From NCBI RefSeq assembly GCF_904849725.1, contig NC_058519.1:540834316-540898315 (forward strand): a stretch of DNA of 64,000 nt. The letters run 5' to 3'. This document shows positions 43,710-55,269 of the stretch, piece by piece. The translations under genes were made by a program, and so were the position numbers. Origin of the DNA: Hordeum vulgare subsp. vulgare. Its lineage: Eukaryota > Streptophyta > Magnoliopsida > Poales > Poaceae. A model generated the notes under the pieces. The model searched no databases, was not told where the DNA came from, and was given only the letters and a program-made list of their open reading frames with translations. How positions within the stretch are numbered: the first letter of the stretch is position 1; the number at the start of each line of letters is the position of its first letter.

Positions 43710-46191
43710 ATGGTTGGAAAGGGTCAAAAGCACTCCGCGGCTCCTTCTTCGTCGGCGGGTGGTGGGATGGGTACTTCCATTCCTGCCTCGCCTCTTCGGA
43801 GAGCGTTGCTCTCTAGTCTGCAAGGAGCGCCCCCCGTGAGAGGAGGTCGACCCCCCGTGAAGCCGAGAGGTACTAAAGGTACACGTTGTATTCATGCTGG
43901 TATTTATGTTGTACTCATGTTGTAGGCATATTGGTATTTATATACATTTTATTACTCATGTTGGTATTTATGTTGTACTAAAGGTACACGTGGCCGCGGG
44001 AGAGGTAGGGCGGTGGCTGCCACGCCTTCTGAGGTGGAGGCTACTCGGTCTCCGGTTCACGAGCCTCGGGTCGACGAGCCTTCGACCCACGAGACTCATG
44101 TCCTAGAGGCTTCGTTCCAGGCGACTCCGGAGCAAAGGAGGGATGAGGGTACGTCCCAGAGACCAAGTGGGATACCTGGACTGAGCCAAGTGGCCATGCT
44201 GGTAGCGACGAGGAGTTGGGGGAGGGGGCTACCGTCTACCACCGTGGTAGTTCGTGGCTCCGCTCGTGCCGGCGACCCACGAGCATAGGTGGTCGATTAG
44301 GCCAAATGGGGACAAGTAAGTTAATTTACTCTTACTTAACCTTTTGCCTTCACGTTTTCTCAAATATCTAATGTTTTGGCTTTAATTTGTCATACCGTAG
44401 GGGTTGGATTGTTGCCAAGGGTGTCCGCAAGCCCAACAACATCATTGGTGTGATTTGCCGTCAAAACTTCCCAGGGTTTGTTACGTTTCCCGGTAAGGAG
44501 CGAGAGGTAGGAATGACCTGGGAGCACTACTTGGGTGCCCCGGCCCCGCCGGAGGTGGAGATCGACGGTGTTTTGTGCCACACGAGGGCCGACATGGTGA
44601 TCCGACAGTTCTGGGTAATTTCTCCTTCACATAATTATAAATCAACCATAGCTAGTTATTGTACTAATCGGTGTTGTCTCGTTTGTAGACCTACTACAGG
44701 TGTGAGGAGGGATACGAGGAGGACGCGGCAAAGGTTATCGAAACCAAATGTCGCCGCCTACTTCAAAACTTTCGGCACGAGGCTCGGGTGCAGGCTGTTC
44801 GAGACTACTATGCCACGCAGCATATTAGGAAGGACAAGGCGAAGTACCGTGATTCTGAGATGGAGAAGGAGCATTACATGAAGGTAATTACATATTATTA
44901 AGGCTTTGTAGTTAGTTTCCTTGATTTGGTTCTTACGCGCTCAAATTTCTCTTTATTAACTTAGGTGCCCCCGAGATGGTGTGTGGATAATACGGATTGT
45001 TGGGAGGCCTTGGTGGATCAGTGGTGCTCCGAAACATGGGAGGCCAGCCACAACAACGCCAAGGAGAGGCGTGGCAAAATGGTTGGTGTGCCACACCATC
45101 AAGGGAGCGTCAACTTAATCCAATTTGGCAAGAACTGGGTACGTGGTTTGCTTCATGCCTCATGCAATTCATTCTTAATGCTATCTTGAGCCCTTTACTA
45201 ATACAATTTTCCTCTCTCTCTCTCTTTTAGGCGCATCACAATAAGACGGAGGTGCCACAGATGTACGACCTGTATGCGATGGCCCATACTGCCTCGTACA
45301 AGAAGGTCAAGGCATTCTCTGAGTCTGACCTCGAGCATCCAGAAAACTTCACCAACATCTCCTCCCACCACAAGCTCGTGAAGTACAGAGATCACAGGAA
45401 GGCGAGGAAATGGGAGGACTTTAACCCGAGCGAGGGGCCTATTGATCCAGAGCTGGTGATGATAGCTGGCAACAGGAGGCCCCATGGCTCGATCGCCATT
45501 GGAGACGGCCTTATACATTGTCTTAGCACTCTCCGGCAGATAAAGGCACGCCAAACAAGCTCCTGACCGGAGATAACGCCTCGTCCCCGGTGAGTCGAGC
45601 TCACCATCGAGGTTAGTTTAATGGACTCAACTATCTTTCCGCATTATGTTGTGCGTTGGAACCAATATGATTACAATGCTAACAATGAGTTGTGTTACAG
45701 GCTGCTATTCTAAAAGAGAGAGAGGCAATGCAGGCGGTTATGGCGGAGAAGGATAAGGAGATGAGGGAGCTGGAGAAGAGGACGACTGCATTGGTGGAGG
45801 CGGAGAGGGCACGGAATGATGCGTCTAACAGGGCCATATCTGAGCTCTTCATGGTAAGTTTCTTCTTCATATTATTTCAAATCTTGCATTTTAATGCCCG
45901 TTTCATTAATAACTAAAAAGTTTGACTTGTAGAAACCAAATGTACAATCTATGTGCGAGAAGACCGGCCAAGTCTCTCCGGCGATGCCAGTCATTAACAT
46001 GGCGGGGACGGTGAGTTTCATTTCAGTGCAGTGATGTTAAGAGTGTCCTCATGCTAACAACACATTGCAAATGATGTCTGGTGCAGAATATCTCCCGAAA
46101 CGCATCGCACGACCCTTCTACAGTGGAGCCTTCTCCAGGCCAGCCTTCTCCAGGTGAAACAAGCCAGAGCCACCGTGCTTCACCGCCGTGA
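43710..46191 (+). pseudogene. CACTA tnpA-like gene with Transposase_24 domain, about nine exons
   Basis: Exons read from GT/AG sites: about 43710-43870 (MVGKGQKHSAAPSSS), about 43985-44315, 44401-44614 (VAKGVRKPNNIIGVICRQNF), 44689-44883 (CEEGYEEDAAKVIE, EARVQAVRDYYA), 44965-45138 (VPPRWCVDNTDCWEALVDQW), 45231-about 45605, 45701-45853 (coiled coil, KEREAMQAVMAEKDKEM), 45933-46010 and 46087-46191 (TGA). The central exons match the plant En/Spm Transposase_24 domain (PF03004). In-frame stops around 45564-45590 probably inactivate it. Such proteins are thought to bind the subterminal repeats. Confidence 0.8.
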
Positions 46192-47907
46192 TGACGATAA
46201 TGGTATGTTATTTCTAGTGTTTTAATAAAAAATACATATACTTAGCTACGTTCTCTCCTAAATGACGTAATAAGGCTTAGGTAGCTCCAAGATGACCTAT
46301 TCCCCCTAACTTAGGTATTAAATGGCCTATAATTAGCTTAGCTAGATCCAAAATGGCTTAATAAGCATAGTTTGCTCCGGAATGACCTATTTTACCCAAG
46401 TTAGCTCCGAAATGACCTATAGTTAGCTAGGCTTCCACCTAAATGACATAATTAGCTTAGTTAGCTCCAAAATGGTCTATTAAATAAAAATGACATATAC
46501 TTAGCTAATTATCCTCGAAATGACATAATTAGCTCCAAAATGACATATACTTAGCTAATTACCCTCCAAAATGACATATTTAACCCAAGTTAGCTCTGAA
46601 ATGACATATAGTTAGCTAGGCTTCCACCTAAATGACATAATTAACTTAGTTAGCTCCAAAATGACCTATTTAATAAAAATGACCTATACTTAGCTAAGTT
46701 CTCTCCTAAATGACATAATAAGGCTAACTTAGCTCCAAGATGACCTATTCCCCCTAACTTAGGTATTAAATGGCCTATAATTAGCTTAGCTAGATCCAAA
46801 ATGGCTTAATAAGCATAGTTTGCTACGGAATGACCTATTCTACCCATGTTAGCTCTGAAATGACCTACAGTTAGCTAGGCTTCCACCTAAATGACATAAT
46901 TAGCTTAGTTAGCTCCAAAATGGTCTATTTAATAAACATGACATGTACTTAGTTAATTATCCTCGAAATGACATAATTAGCTCCAAAATGACATATAATT
47001 AGCTAATTATCCTCCAAAATGACATATTTAACCCAAGTTAGCTCCGAAACGACATATAGTTAGCTAGGCTTCCACCTAAATGACATAATTAGCTTAGTTA
47101 GCTCCAAAATGACCTATTTAAAAAAATTACCTATACTTAGCTAAGTTCTCTCCTAAATGACATAATAAGGCTAACTTAGCTCCGAGATGACCTATTCCCC
47201 CTAACTTAGGTATTAAATGGCCTATAATTAGCTTCGCTAGATCCAAAATGGCTTAATAAGCATAGTTTGCTTCGAAATGACCTATTTTACCCAAGTTAGC
47301 TCTGAAATGACCTATAGTTAGCTAGACTTCCACCTAAATGACATAATTAGCTTAGTTAGCTCCAAAATGGTCTATTTAATAAAAAAGACATATAATTAGC
47401 TAATTATCCTTGAAATGACATAATTAGCACCAAAATAACATATACTTAGCTAATTATCCTCCAAAATGACATATTTAACCCAAGTTAGCTCCGAAACGAC
47501 ATATAGTTAGCTAGGCTTCCACCTAAATGACATAATTAGCTTAGTTAGCTCCAAAATGACCTATTTAATAAAAAATGACCTATAGTTAGCTAAGTTCTCT
47601 CCTAAATGACATAATAAGGCTAACTTAGCTCCAAGATGACCTATTCCCCCTAACGTAGGTATGAAATGGCCTATAATTAGCTTAGCTACATCCAAAATGG
47701 CATAAAAGCATAGTTTGCTCCGGAATGACACATTTTACCCAAGTTAGCTCCGAAATGACCTATATTTAGCTAGGCTTCCACCTAAATAACATAATTAGCT
47801 TAGTTAGCTCCAAAATGGTCTATTTTATAAAACATGACCTATACTTAGCTAATTATGCTCGAAATGACATAATTAGCTCCAAAAAGGCATTCTTAGCTAA
47901 TTTAGCC
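46192..47907 (+). repeat. AT-rich higher-order tandem repeat, unit about 447 bp
   Basis: Built of 20-30 bp units such as TTAGCTCCAAAATGACATAA and TAGCTAGGCTTCCACCTAAA. The marker AATGACATAATAAGGCT recurs at 46261 (variant), 46709, 47155 and 47604, i.e. 446-449 bp apart, giving about 3.7 copies. No coding sequence. It lies in the 3' part of the CACTA. Confidence 0.93.
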
Positions 47908-48183
47908 CAAAGAAGGGGACAAGAGGAAAAGAAAGAGCAAAAAATGAAAAGAAGGAAGAAGAAGAAGAAGAGAAGAAGAAGAAGAGAAGAATAAGGACAA
48001 GAAGAAGGAGAAGAAGGAGGAGAAGAAGCAGAAGGAGCGCCTCCTTCTCCTTCTTCTTCCTCCTTCTCCTTCTCCTTCTTCTTTTCTTCTTCTCCTCCTC
48101 TTCCTTCTCCTTCTACTCCTCCTCCTCCTTCTTCTTCTTTTACTTCTTCTTCTCTTCTTGCTTCTTCTCTTTCTCTTCTTCTA
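47908..48183. repeat. GAA/TTC palindrome 1
   Basis: A purine arm of GAAGAAGAAGAGAAG-type sequence turns at about 48038 (GAAGGAGCGCCTCCTTC) into a pyrimidine arm, forming an imperfect ~130-bp hairpin. It is flanked left by AGCCCAAAGAAGGGGACAAG and right by CTACATAGCTTAGACTCATC. Confidence 0.9.
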
Positions 48184-48887
48184 CATAGCTTAGACTCATC
48201 CAACAAAGACTAAATTGGCTAATTATCCTACAAAATGACATAATTAGCTTAGTTAGGTGAAAACATCATAAGAACCTTGGTTAGCTCATTAAAATGACCA
48301 ATTTAGCTAAAAAGAAATAATAATCTCAAATGGCATAAGAACCTTGGTTAGCTCATGAATATTATATACTTAGCTTGGCTTCCACCTAAATGATATAATT
48401 AGCCAATTTAGCTCCAATATGGCTTAATAAGCATAGTTAGCTCCTAAATGACATATTTAACCCAAGTGAGATCCGAAATGACCTATAGTTAGCTAGACTT
48501 CCACATAAATGGCATAATTAGCTTAGTTAGCTCCAAGATGACCAATTTAAAAAAATGACCTATAGTTAGCCAAGTTCTCTCCTGAATGACATAATAAGGC
48601 TAACGTAGCTCGAAGATGACCTATTCCCCCTAACTTATGTATTAAATGGCCTATAATTAGCTTATCTAGATCCAAAATGGCTTAATAAGCATAGTTTGCT
48701 CCGGAATGACCTATTTTAAACAAGTTAGCTCCGAAATGACCTATAGTTAGCTAGGCTTCCACCTAAATGACATAATTAGCTTACTTAGCTCCAAAATGGT
48801 CTATTTAATAAAACATGACCTATACTTAGCTAATTATCCTCGAAATGACATAATTAGCTCCAAAACGGCATTCTTAGCTAATTTAGC
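48184..48887 (+). repeat. AT-rich higher-order repeat between palindromes 1 and 2
   Basis: Same TTAGCTCC/AAATGACATAA units. The marker AATGACATAATAAGGC is at 48585. Together with the palindromes it forms a larger ~1-kb unit. Confidence 0.9.
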
Positions 48888-49203
48888 CCGAAGAAGGGGA
48901 CAAGAGGAGAAGACAGAGGAAAAATGAAAAGAAGGAAGAAGAAGAAGAAGAGAAGAAGAAGAAGAGAAGAAGAAGGATAAGGAGAAGGAGGAAGAAGCAG
49001 GAGAAGAAGGAGAAGGGGGAGAGAAGCTCCTTCTCCTTCTTCTCCTCCTTCTTCTCCTCCTTATTATTCTCCTTCTTCTCCTTCTTCTTGTCCTTCTTCT
49101 TTTCTTCTTCTTCTCCTCTTCCTTCTCCTTCTCCTCCTCCGCCTCCTCCTTCTTCTTCTTTTACTTCTTCTTCTCTTCTTGCTTCTTCTCTTTCTCTTCT
49201 TCT
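48888..49203. repeat. GAA/TTC palindrome 2
   Basis: Same design and flanks as palindrome 1, turning at about 49025 (GAGAGAAGCTCCTTCTCC). The pyrimidine arm is longer. Confidence 0.9.
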
Positions 49204-49909
49204 ACGTAGCTTAGACTCATCCAACAAAGACTAAATTGGCTAATAATCCTACAAAATGACATAATTAGCTTAGTTAGGTGAAAACATCATAAGACCCTTG
49301 GTTAGCTCATTAAAATGACCAATTTAGCTAAAAATGAAATAATAAGCTCAAAATGGCATAAGAACCTTGGTTAGCTCATGAATATTATATACTTAGCTTG
49401 GCTTCCACCTAAATGCTATAATTAGCCAATTTAGCTCCAATATGGCTTAATAAGCATAGTTAGCTCCTAAATGACATATTTAACCCAAGTGAGCTCCGAA
49501 ACGACCTATAGTTAGCTAGGCTTCCACCTAAATGACATAATTAGCTTAGTTAGCTCCAAAATGACCTATGTAATAAAAAATGACCTATAGTTAGCAAAGT
49601 TCTCTCCTAAATGACATAATAAGGCTTACGTAGCTCCAAGATGACCTATTCCCCCTAACTTATGTATTAAATGGCCTATAAATAGTTTAGCTAGATCCAA
49701 AATGGCTTAATAAGCATAGTTTGCTCCGGAATGACATATTTTACCCAAGTAGCTCCGAAATGACCTATAGTTACCTAGGCTTCCACCTAGATGACATAAT
49801 TAGCTTACTTAGCTCCAAAATGGTCTATTTAATAAAACATGACCTATACTTACCTAATTATCCTCAAAATGACATAATTAGCTCCAAAAAGGCATAATTA
49901 GCTAATTTA
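49204..49909 (+). repeat. AT-rich higher-order repeat between palindromes 2 and 3
   Basis: Marker AATGACATAATAAGGCT at 49609, 1024 bp after 48585. Near-copy of 48184-48887. Confidence 0.9.
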
Positions 49910-50222
49910 GCCCGAAGAAGGGGACAAGAGGAGAAGAAAGAGGAAAAATGAAAAGAAGGAAGAAGAAGAAGAAGAAGAAGAAGAAGAAGAGAAAAAGAAG
50001 AGAAGAAGAAGGAGAAGGAGGAAGAAGAAGGAGAAGGAGAAGGAGGAGAGAAGCTCCTTCTGCTTCTTCTCCTTCTTCTTGTCCTTCTTCTTTTCTTCTT
50101 CTTCTCCTCTTCCTTCTCCTTCTCCTCCTCCTTCTCATCCTCCTCCTTCTTCTTCTTCTTTTTCTTCTCCTTCTTCTTCTCTTCTTGCTTCTTCTCTTCT
50201 TGCTTCTTCTCTTTCTTCTTCT
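49910..50222. repeat. GAA/TTC palindrome 3
   Basis: Turns at about 50053 (GGAGAGAAGCTCCTTCTGC). The left arm has a clean run of (GAA) triplets at 49960-49988. Confidence 0.9.
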
Positions 50223-50942
50223 ACGTAGGTTATTTTCCCCAACAAAGACATACTTAGCTAATTATCCTCCAAAATGTCATAATTAGCATAGTTAGGTAAA
50301 AACATCATAAGAACCTTGGTTAGCTCATTAAAATGACTAATTTAGCTCCAAAATGACATAATAAGGTAAAAATGGATTAATAATCATAGTTGGCTACAAA
50401 ATGACATGTTTTATCCGAGTTAGCTCTAGAATGACCTATAATTAGCTAAGTTCTCTCCTAAATGACATAATAAGGCTATGTAGCTCCAAGATGACCTATT
50501 CCACCTATCTTAGCTATTAAATGGCCTATACTTAGCTAAGTTCTCTCCAAAATAACCTATATATACTTCTTCATCTAGTATTATTCTTCTAACTTTCTTA
50601 TTTGTCATTTTGTAGATTACATTCACTTCACGGGAAACTTGGATTATATTGATGGAATGCTTGAAGATGATTTCTTGTACCATGGATTCACGGAAGCTTG
50701 TATTGAAACTATTGTAGTATATGGATATATATGAAACTTTGTATGCATGTGGATGAAACTGGTGTAATATATGGTTTGGTACGGATGCAACTTGCATAAT
50801 ATGTATGTACTATGGACGAAAGTTATTTTAATATGCTTATGAGTACGGAAACAAATTTATTTTTGTCAAATATATATATATATATATATATATATCCTGA
50901 TTATTGTGAAAATTGTTGGATATAATAATAAATAAAATAAAA
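50223..50942 (+). other. End of the AT-rich repeat and probable 3' exon/UTR of the CACTA gene
   Basis: Repeat units fade by about 50560. TTTTGTAG at 50608-50615 is an acceptor-like site, followed by sequence with repeated GGATGAAACT / GTATGCATG motifs typical of CACTA 3' ends. A (TA) run of about 26 bases lies at 50870-50895. No clear ORF. Confidence 0.55.
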
Positions 50943-51390
50943 ATGGACTGGTTCCCCCCTTTGCCGTCTGCCCCCACATGGCAAAGGGGGAGGACAGACG
51001 GCAAAGAGGGGAGAGAGGGGCTGGTTCCCCCCTTTGTCGTGTGCCCCCACATGGAAAATGGGGGAGGGCAGACGACAAAGAGGGGAGAGAGGGGCTAGTT
51101 CCCCCCTTTGCCGTCATCCCCCTCGTGCCAAAGGGGGGAGAGCAGACAGCAAAGAGGGGAGAGAGGGGTTGGTTCCCCCCCCCTTTGCCGCCAGCCCCCT
51201 CATGGCAAAGGGGGGAGGGCAGACGACAAAGAGGGGAGAGAGAGGGGCTGGTTCCCCCCTTTGCCGTCCGCCCCCTCATGGCAAAGTGGGGAGGGCAGAC
51301 GGAAAAGAGGGGAGAGAGAGGGGTTGGTTCCCCCCTTTGTCGTCCGCCCCCTCATGGCAAAGGGGGGAGGGTAGACGACAAAGAGAGGAG
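50943..51390 (+). repeat. CACTA right subterminal array, 73-79 bp units, about six copies
   Basis: Units begin CTGGTTCCCCC or TTGGTTCCCCC at 50948, 51021, 51095, 51169, 51248 and 51324. Each unit is itself an inverted repeat: CCCCCTTTGCCGTC on one side, GACGGCAAAGAGGGG on the other, with CATGGCAAAGGGGG in the middle. ORFs here are repeat artefacts. Confidence 0.92.
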
Positions 51391-51636
51391 GCCTGACGTT
51401 AACACTTAACGGGGCTGTTGGTGGATCTGCCGTCCCATTTAATTTGCGGTCTGCCCCCTCATGGCAAAGATTCTTTGTCGTCCGCTTTACAAAAGCAGAC
51501 GGCAAAGAACATCGTCACCGGAATTTTTTTTGCCGTCTACTTTGTCGTCTGCTCACGGACGGCAAAGACTTTGCCATCCGTGGTTCCCCCCTTTGCCGTC
51601 AGCCATGGCAGACGGCAAAATTAAATTCCAGTAGTG
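51391..51636 (+). repeat. CACTA right terminus
   Basis: Further TTTGCCGTCTGC / GCAGACGGCAAAG motifs, ending GACGGCAAAATTAAATTCCAGTAGTG (terminal repeat). AGT follows at 51637-51639. Confidence 0.92.
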
Positions 51637-51639
51637 AGT

Positions 51640-52025
51640 GTTAAAGCATTATATGGCCTACTATTCACCAAAAGATGTCGACAAACGAAATGACTAGAAT
51701 GTTGGACGACAACCACGGAGCATGTGTCCTCACATACGGGAATCAGTCAAAAGATAGCCTGTCGTAAATAGGATCTTTCTGCAAGAACCTCCGTCAGTCA
51801 AGTCAGCATACATAAACAGATGGAAGTTAGAGTAACATATGAGGATCCGGTGGAACAAACCACCTCGAAGCCATGAAGTGGGTCAGATAACCCAGCAGGA
51901 ACATCATACTAAGGCAAAAAGGAAACTCGAGTTGCAAACAGTTTCCTCAAGTGGGGACATTCATGCTTGAACTTTCAGCAACCAAATCTCGAGGAAGAGA
52001 CTTCTTTCAGGGGGTAGGTTTGTAA
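51640..52025 (+). mobile_element. Remnant of the older Gypsy-like 3' region (right part)
   Basis: Continues the sequence left at 16376. No ORF. The end reads TTTCAGGGGGTAGGTTTGTAA: a purine-rich tract, then TGTAA, which may be the first five bases of that element's 3' LTR and is also the five-base flank of C1. Confidence 0.4.
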
Positions 52026-53780
52026 TGTTGGGGAACGTTGCATGGGAAACAAAAAAATTCCTACGCACACGAAGACCTATCATGGTGATCTTCATCTACG
52101 AGAGGGAGATTCGATGCACAAACCCTTGTAGATTGGTCAGCGGGAAGCGTTAAGAAACACGGTTGATGTAGTGGTACGTCTTCACTATCCGTCCCTCCAA
52201 CCGTCCCACAATCCGTCCCATGAACCATCTCGCGATCCGTCTCACGATCCATCCCGATCTAGCGCCAAACGGACGACACCTCCGTGTTCAGCACACGTAC
52301 AGCTCGATGACGATCTCGGCCTTCTTGATCCAGCAAGAGAGACGAAGAAGTACATGAGCTCCGCAGAAATCTAATCTAGAGGAAGAACTACAAGGTGTAG
52401 GTTTGAGTTGCACGTGGCAAAGTTTTCTCAAATCAGCCCTAGCCCTCTAGTATATATAGGAGGAGCCAAGGAGTGGGGCAAAGCCCTAGGGCTCCGGCCA
52501 AGGAGGCCTCCTTGGGTCGGCCGACTTGGGAAGGGAGGAGTCCTTCTCCAATCCCACTTGGATTAGGACTCATTCCTTATTTTCCCTTCTCTTTTGGATT
52601 TTCCACTTTTTCCTCATGGGCTTTCCTTGTATGAATTTTTCAGCCCATTATACATTATTGTAAATACAATAAAACCACGTGGACCCCTTGGGGCATGGTG
52701 GGCCCACCCAGTGGGCCCCCGGAACCCATTCGTCACTCCCGGTACACTTCTGGCAATGTCGAAAAACTTTCCGGAATCCAAACACCAACTTGCTATATAT
52801 CAATCTTCATTTCTAGACCATTCCGGAAACCCTCGTGGTGTCCGTGATCTCATACGGGAGTTCGAACAAGCTTCGGTCACCAACACATATAACTCAACTA
52901 TACTAAAACATCATCGAACCTTAAGTGTGCAGACCTTGCGGGTTCGAGAACTATGTAGACATGACCCGAGACACTTCTCGCTCAATATCCAATAGTGGGA
53001 CCTGGATGCCCATATTGGATCCTACATATTCTACGAAAATCTTATCGGTTCAACCTCGGTGCCAAGGATTCATATAATCCCGTATGTCATTCCCTTTGTC
53101 CTTCGGTTTGTTACTTGCCCGAGATTCGATCGTCGGTATCCGTATACCTATTTCAATATCGTTACTGGCAAGTATCTTTACTCGTTCTGTGGTACAAGAT
53201 CCCGTGACTTACACTTAGTCACATTGCTTGCAAGGCTTGTGTGTGATGTTGTATTACCGAGTGGGCCTCGAGATACCTCTCCGTAACACGGAGTGACAAA
53301 TCCCAGTCTTGATCCATACTAGCTCAATGGACACCTTCGGAGATACCTGTAGAAAACCTTTATAGTCACCCAGTTACATTGTGAAGTTTGATACACATAA
53401 GGTATTCCTCCGGTGTCAGTGAATTACATGATCTCATGGTCATAGGAATTAATACTTGACACGCAGAAAATAATATCAATAAAATGACACGATCACATGC
53501 TACGTTCATAGTTTGGGTCTTGTCCATCACATGATTCTCCTAATGATGTGATCACGTTATCAAGTGACAACACTTGTGTATGGTTAGGAAACCTTGACCA
53601 TCTTTGATCAACGAGCTAGTTAACTAGAGGCTTACTAGGGACAGTGTTTTGTCTATGTATCCACACATGTATTTGTGTTTCCAATCAATACAATTATAGC
53701 ATGGATAATAAACGATTATCATGAACAAAGAAATATAATAATAACTAATTTATAATTGCCTCTAGGGCATATTTCCAACA
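52026..53780 (-). repeat. 3' LTR of C1 (1755 bp)
   Basis: On the minus strand TGTTGGAAATATGCCC ... CGTTCCCCAACA, the ends of the Triticeae Angela/BARE/WIS group, at the group's usual length. A minus-strand TATA-like CCTATATATAC lies near 52450. ORFs in this LTR (52171-53286) are fortuitous. Confidence 0.92.
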
Positions 53781-55269
53781 GTCTCCCACTTGCACTAGAG
53801 TCAATAATCTAGTTCACATCACCATGTGATTTTAACGACTCCAACACCCATACAGTTCAGGGGTTTGATCACGTATTGCTCGTGAGGGAGGTTTTATTCA
53901 ACGGTTCTGAATCTTTCAGATTCGTGTGTGATTTAAAAATCTTTATGTCATCTTATAGATGCTACTACTATGTGCTATTCAGAAATACTCCAAATATCTA
54001 CTCTACTATACGAATCCGTTTAACTACTCAGAGTTATTCGGATTAGTGTCAAAGCTTGCGTCGACGTAACCCTTTACGACGAACTCTTTAATCACCTCCA
54101 TAATCGAGAAAAACTCCTTAGTCACTAGTTACTAAGGACAACTTTGACCGCTGTTTTAGTGATTCAATCCTGGATCACCTTTTGTACCCCTTGACAGACT
54201 CATGGAAAGGCACACATCAGGTGTTGTACACAGCTTGCATACTTTAGAGCCTACGGCTAAGGCATAGGGGACGACCTTCGTCCTTTCTCTTTCTTCTGTC
54301 GTGGTCGGGCTTCTGAGTCTTACTCAAATTCACACCTTACAACACAGCCAAGAACTCCTTCTTTGCTGATATATTTTGAACTCCTTCAAAAACTTGTCAA
54401 GGCATGCATTTCATTGAAAGTTCTATCAAGTGTTTCGATCTATCTCTATAGATCTTGATGCTCAATGTTCAAGTAGCTCTATCCAGGTTTTCCTTTGAAA
54501 AACTCCTTTCAAACAACCCTTTATGCTTCACAGAAATTCTACATTACTTTCGATCTACAATATGTCAACCACATATACTTATCAGAAATTCTATAGTGCT
54601 CCCACTCACTTCTTTGGAAATACAAGTTTCTCATAAACCTTGTACATACCCAAAAGCTTTGATAATCTCATCCAAGTGTATATTCCAACTCCGAGATGCT
54701 TACACCAGTCCATAGAAGGATCGCTGGAGTTTGCATACTTGTTAGCATCCTTACGATTGACAAAACCTTCTAGTTGTATCACATACAACCTTTCCTCAAG
54801 GAAACCGTTGAGGAAACAATGTTTTGACATCCTATGTCCAATATTTCACAAACAATGCAGCAATTGCTAACATAATTCCAACAGATTTTTAGCATCGCTA
54901 TGAGTCAGAAAGTCTCATCATAGTCAACTCTTTGAACTTGTCGGAAACATCTTTGCGATAAGTCGAGCATTTCTTAATGGTGACTTTTCACCATCATCGT
55001 CTGTCTTCCCTTTAAAGATCCATCTTTACTTAATAGTCCTACTACCATCAAGTAGTTCTTCCAAAGTCTACACTTTGTTTTCATACATGGATCCTCTCTC
55101 GGATTTCATGGCCTCCAGCCATTTGTCGGAATCCGGGCCCACTATCTCTTCTCCATAGCTCGTAGGTTCATTGTTGTTCAACAACATGACCTCCAAGACA
55201 AGGTTACCGTACCACTCTGTAGTAGTACGCGACCTTGTCGACCTACGAGGTTTGTAGTATCTTGATCCG
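53781..55269 (-). pseudogene. Copia pol remnant of C1 (RT and RNase H), heavily frameshifted
   Basis: On the minus strand 54830-54606 reads CFLNGFLEERLYVIQLEGFV and then a shifted YGL-type block, the conserved Copia RT segment (usually AFLNGYL). Upstream, near 55130, KWLEAMKSE can be read. Close to the LTR the sequence parallels C2's RNase H end (63826-63999). Many stops and shifts; not functional. Confidence 0.8.

Larger units (their letters stand above)
16377..51636 (+). mobile_element. CACTA (En/Spm) DNA transposon, expanded by nested insertions
   Basis: Left end CACTACTGGAATCC, right end AATTCCAGTAGTG, matching as terminal inverted repeats for the first 12 bases, flanked by AGT on both sides. 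Subterminal regions hold many copies of TTTGCCGTCTGCC in both orientations, the expected transposase-binding repeats. Its own DNA is about 16377-17416, 37774-37900 and 41453-51636; the rest is A2, A3 and M. It encodes a truncated tnpD and a multi-exon tnpA-like gene, both on the plus strand. With tnpD lacking its catalytic part it is non-autonomous. Confidence 0.93.
52026..55269 (-). mobile_element. C1: Angela/BARE-type Copia retrotransposon (minus strand), 3' part
   Basis: The 3' LTR lies on the left and decayed pol to its right; on the minus strand GTGCAAGTGGGAGAC (polypurine tract) directly precedes the LTR. It is interrupted at 55270 by C2, a member of the same family in the same orientation. 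Left flank TGTAA; the other end is outside the window. Confidence 0.88.

Noticed and set aside
47853..50286. Glu/Lys/Arg-rich ORFs in the GAA palindromes
   Set aside because: Simple-sequence artefacts; both strands are open and the residues reflect GAA/GAG codons only.
50978..51409. ORFs of 88-143 aa near the CACTA right end
   Set aside because: Products of the subterminal tandem repeats, open on both strands.
52594..53286. ORFs of 70-133 aa at the right side
   Set aside because: They lie inside the C1 LTR and recur in the C2 LTR (62614-63324) with breaks; LTRs of this group are non-coding.
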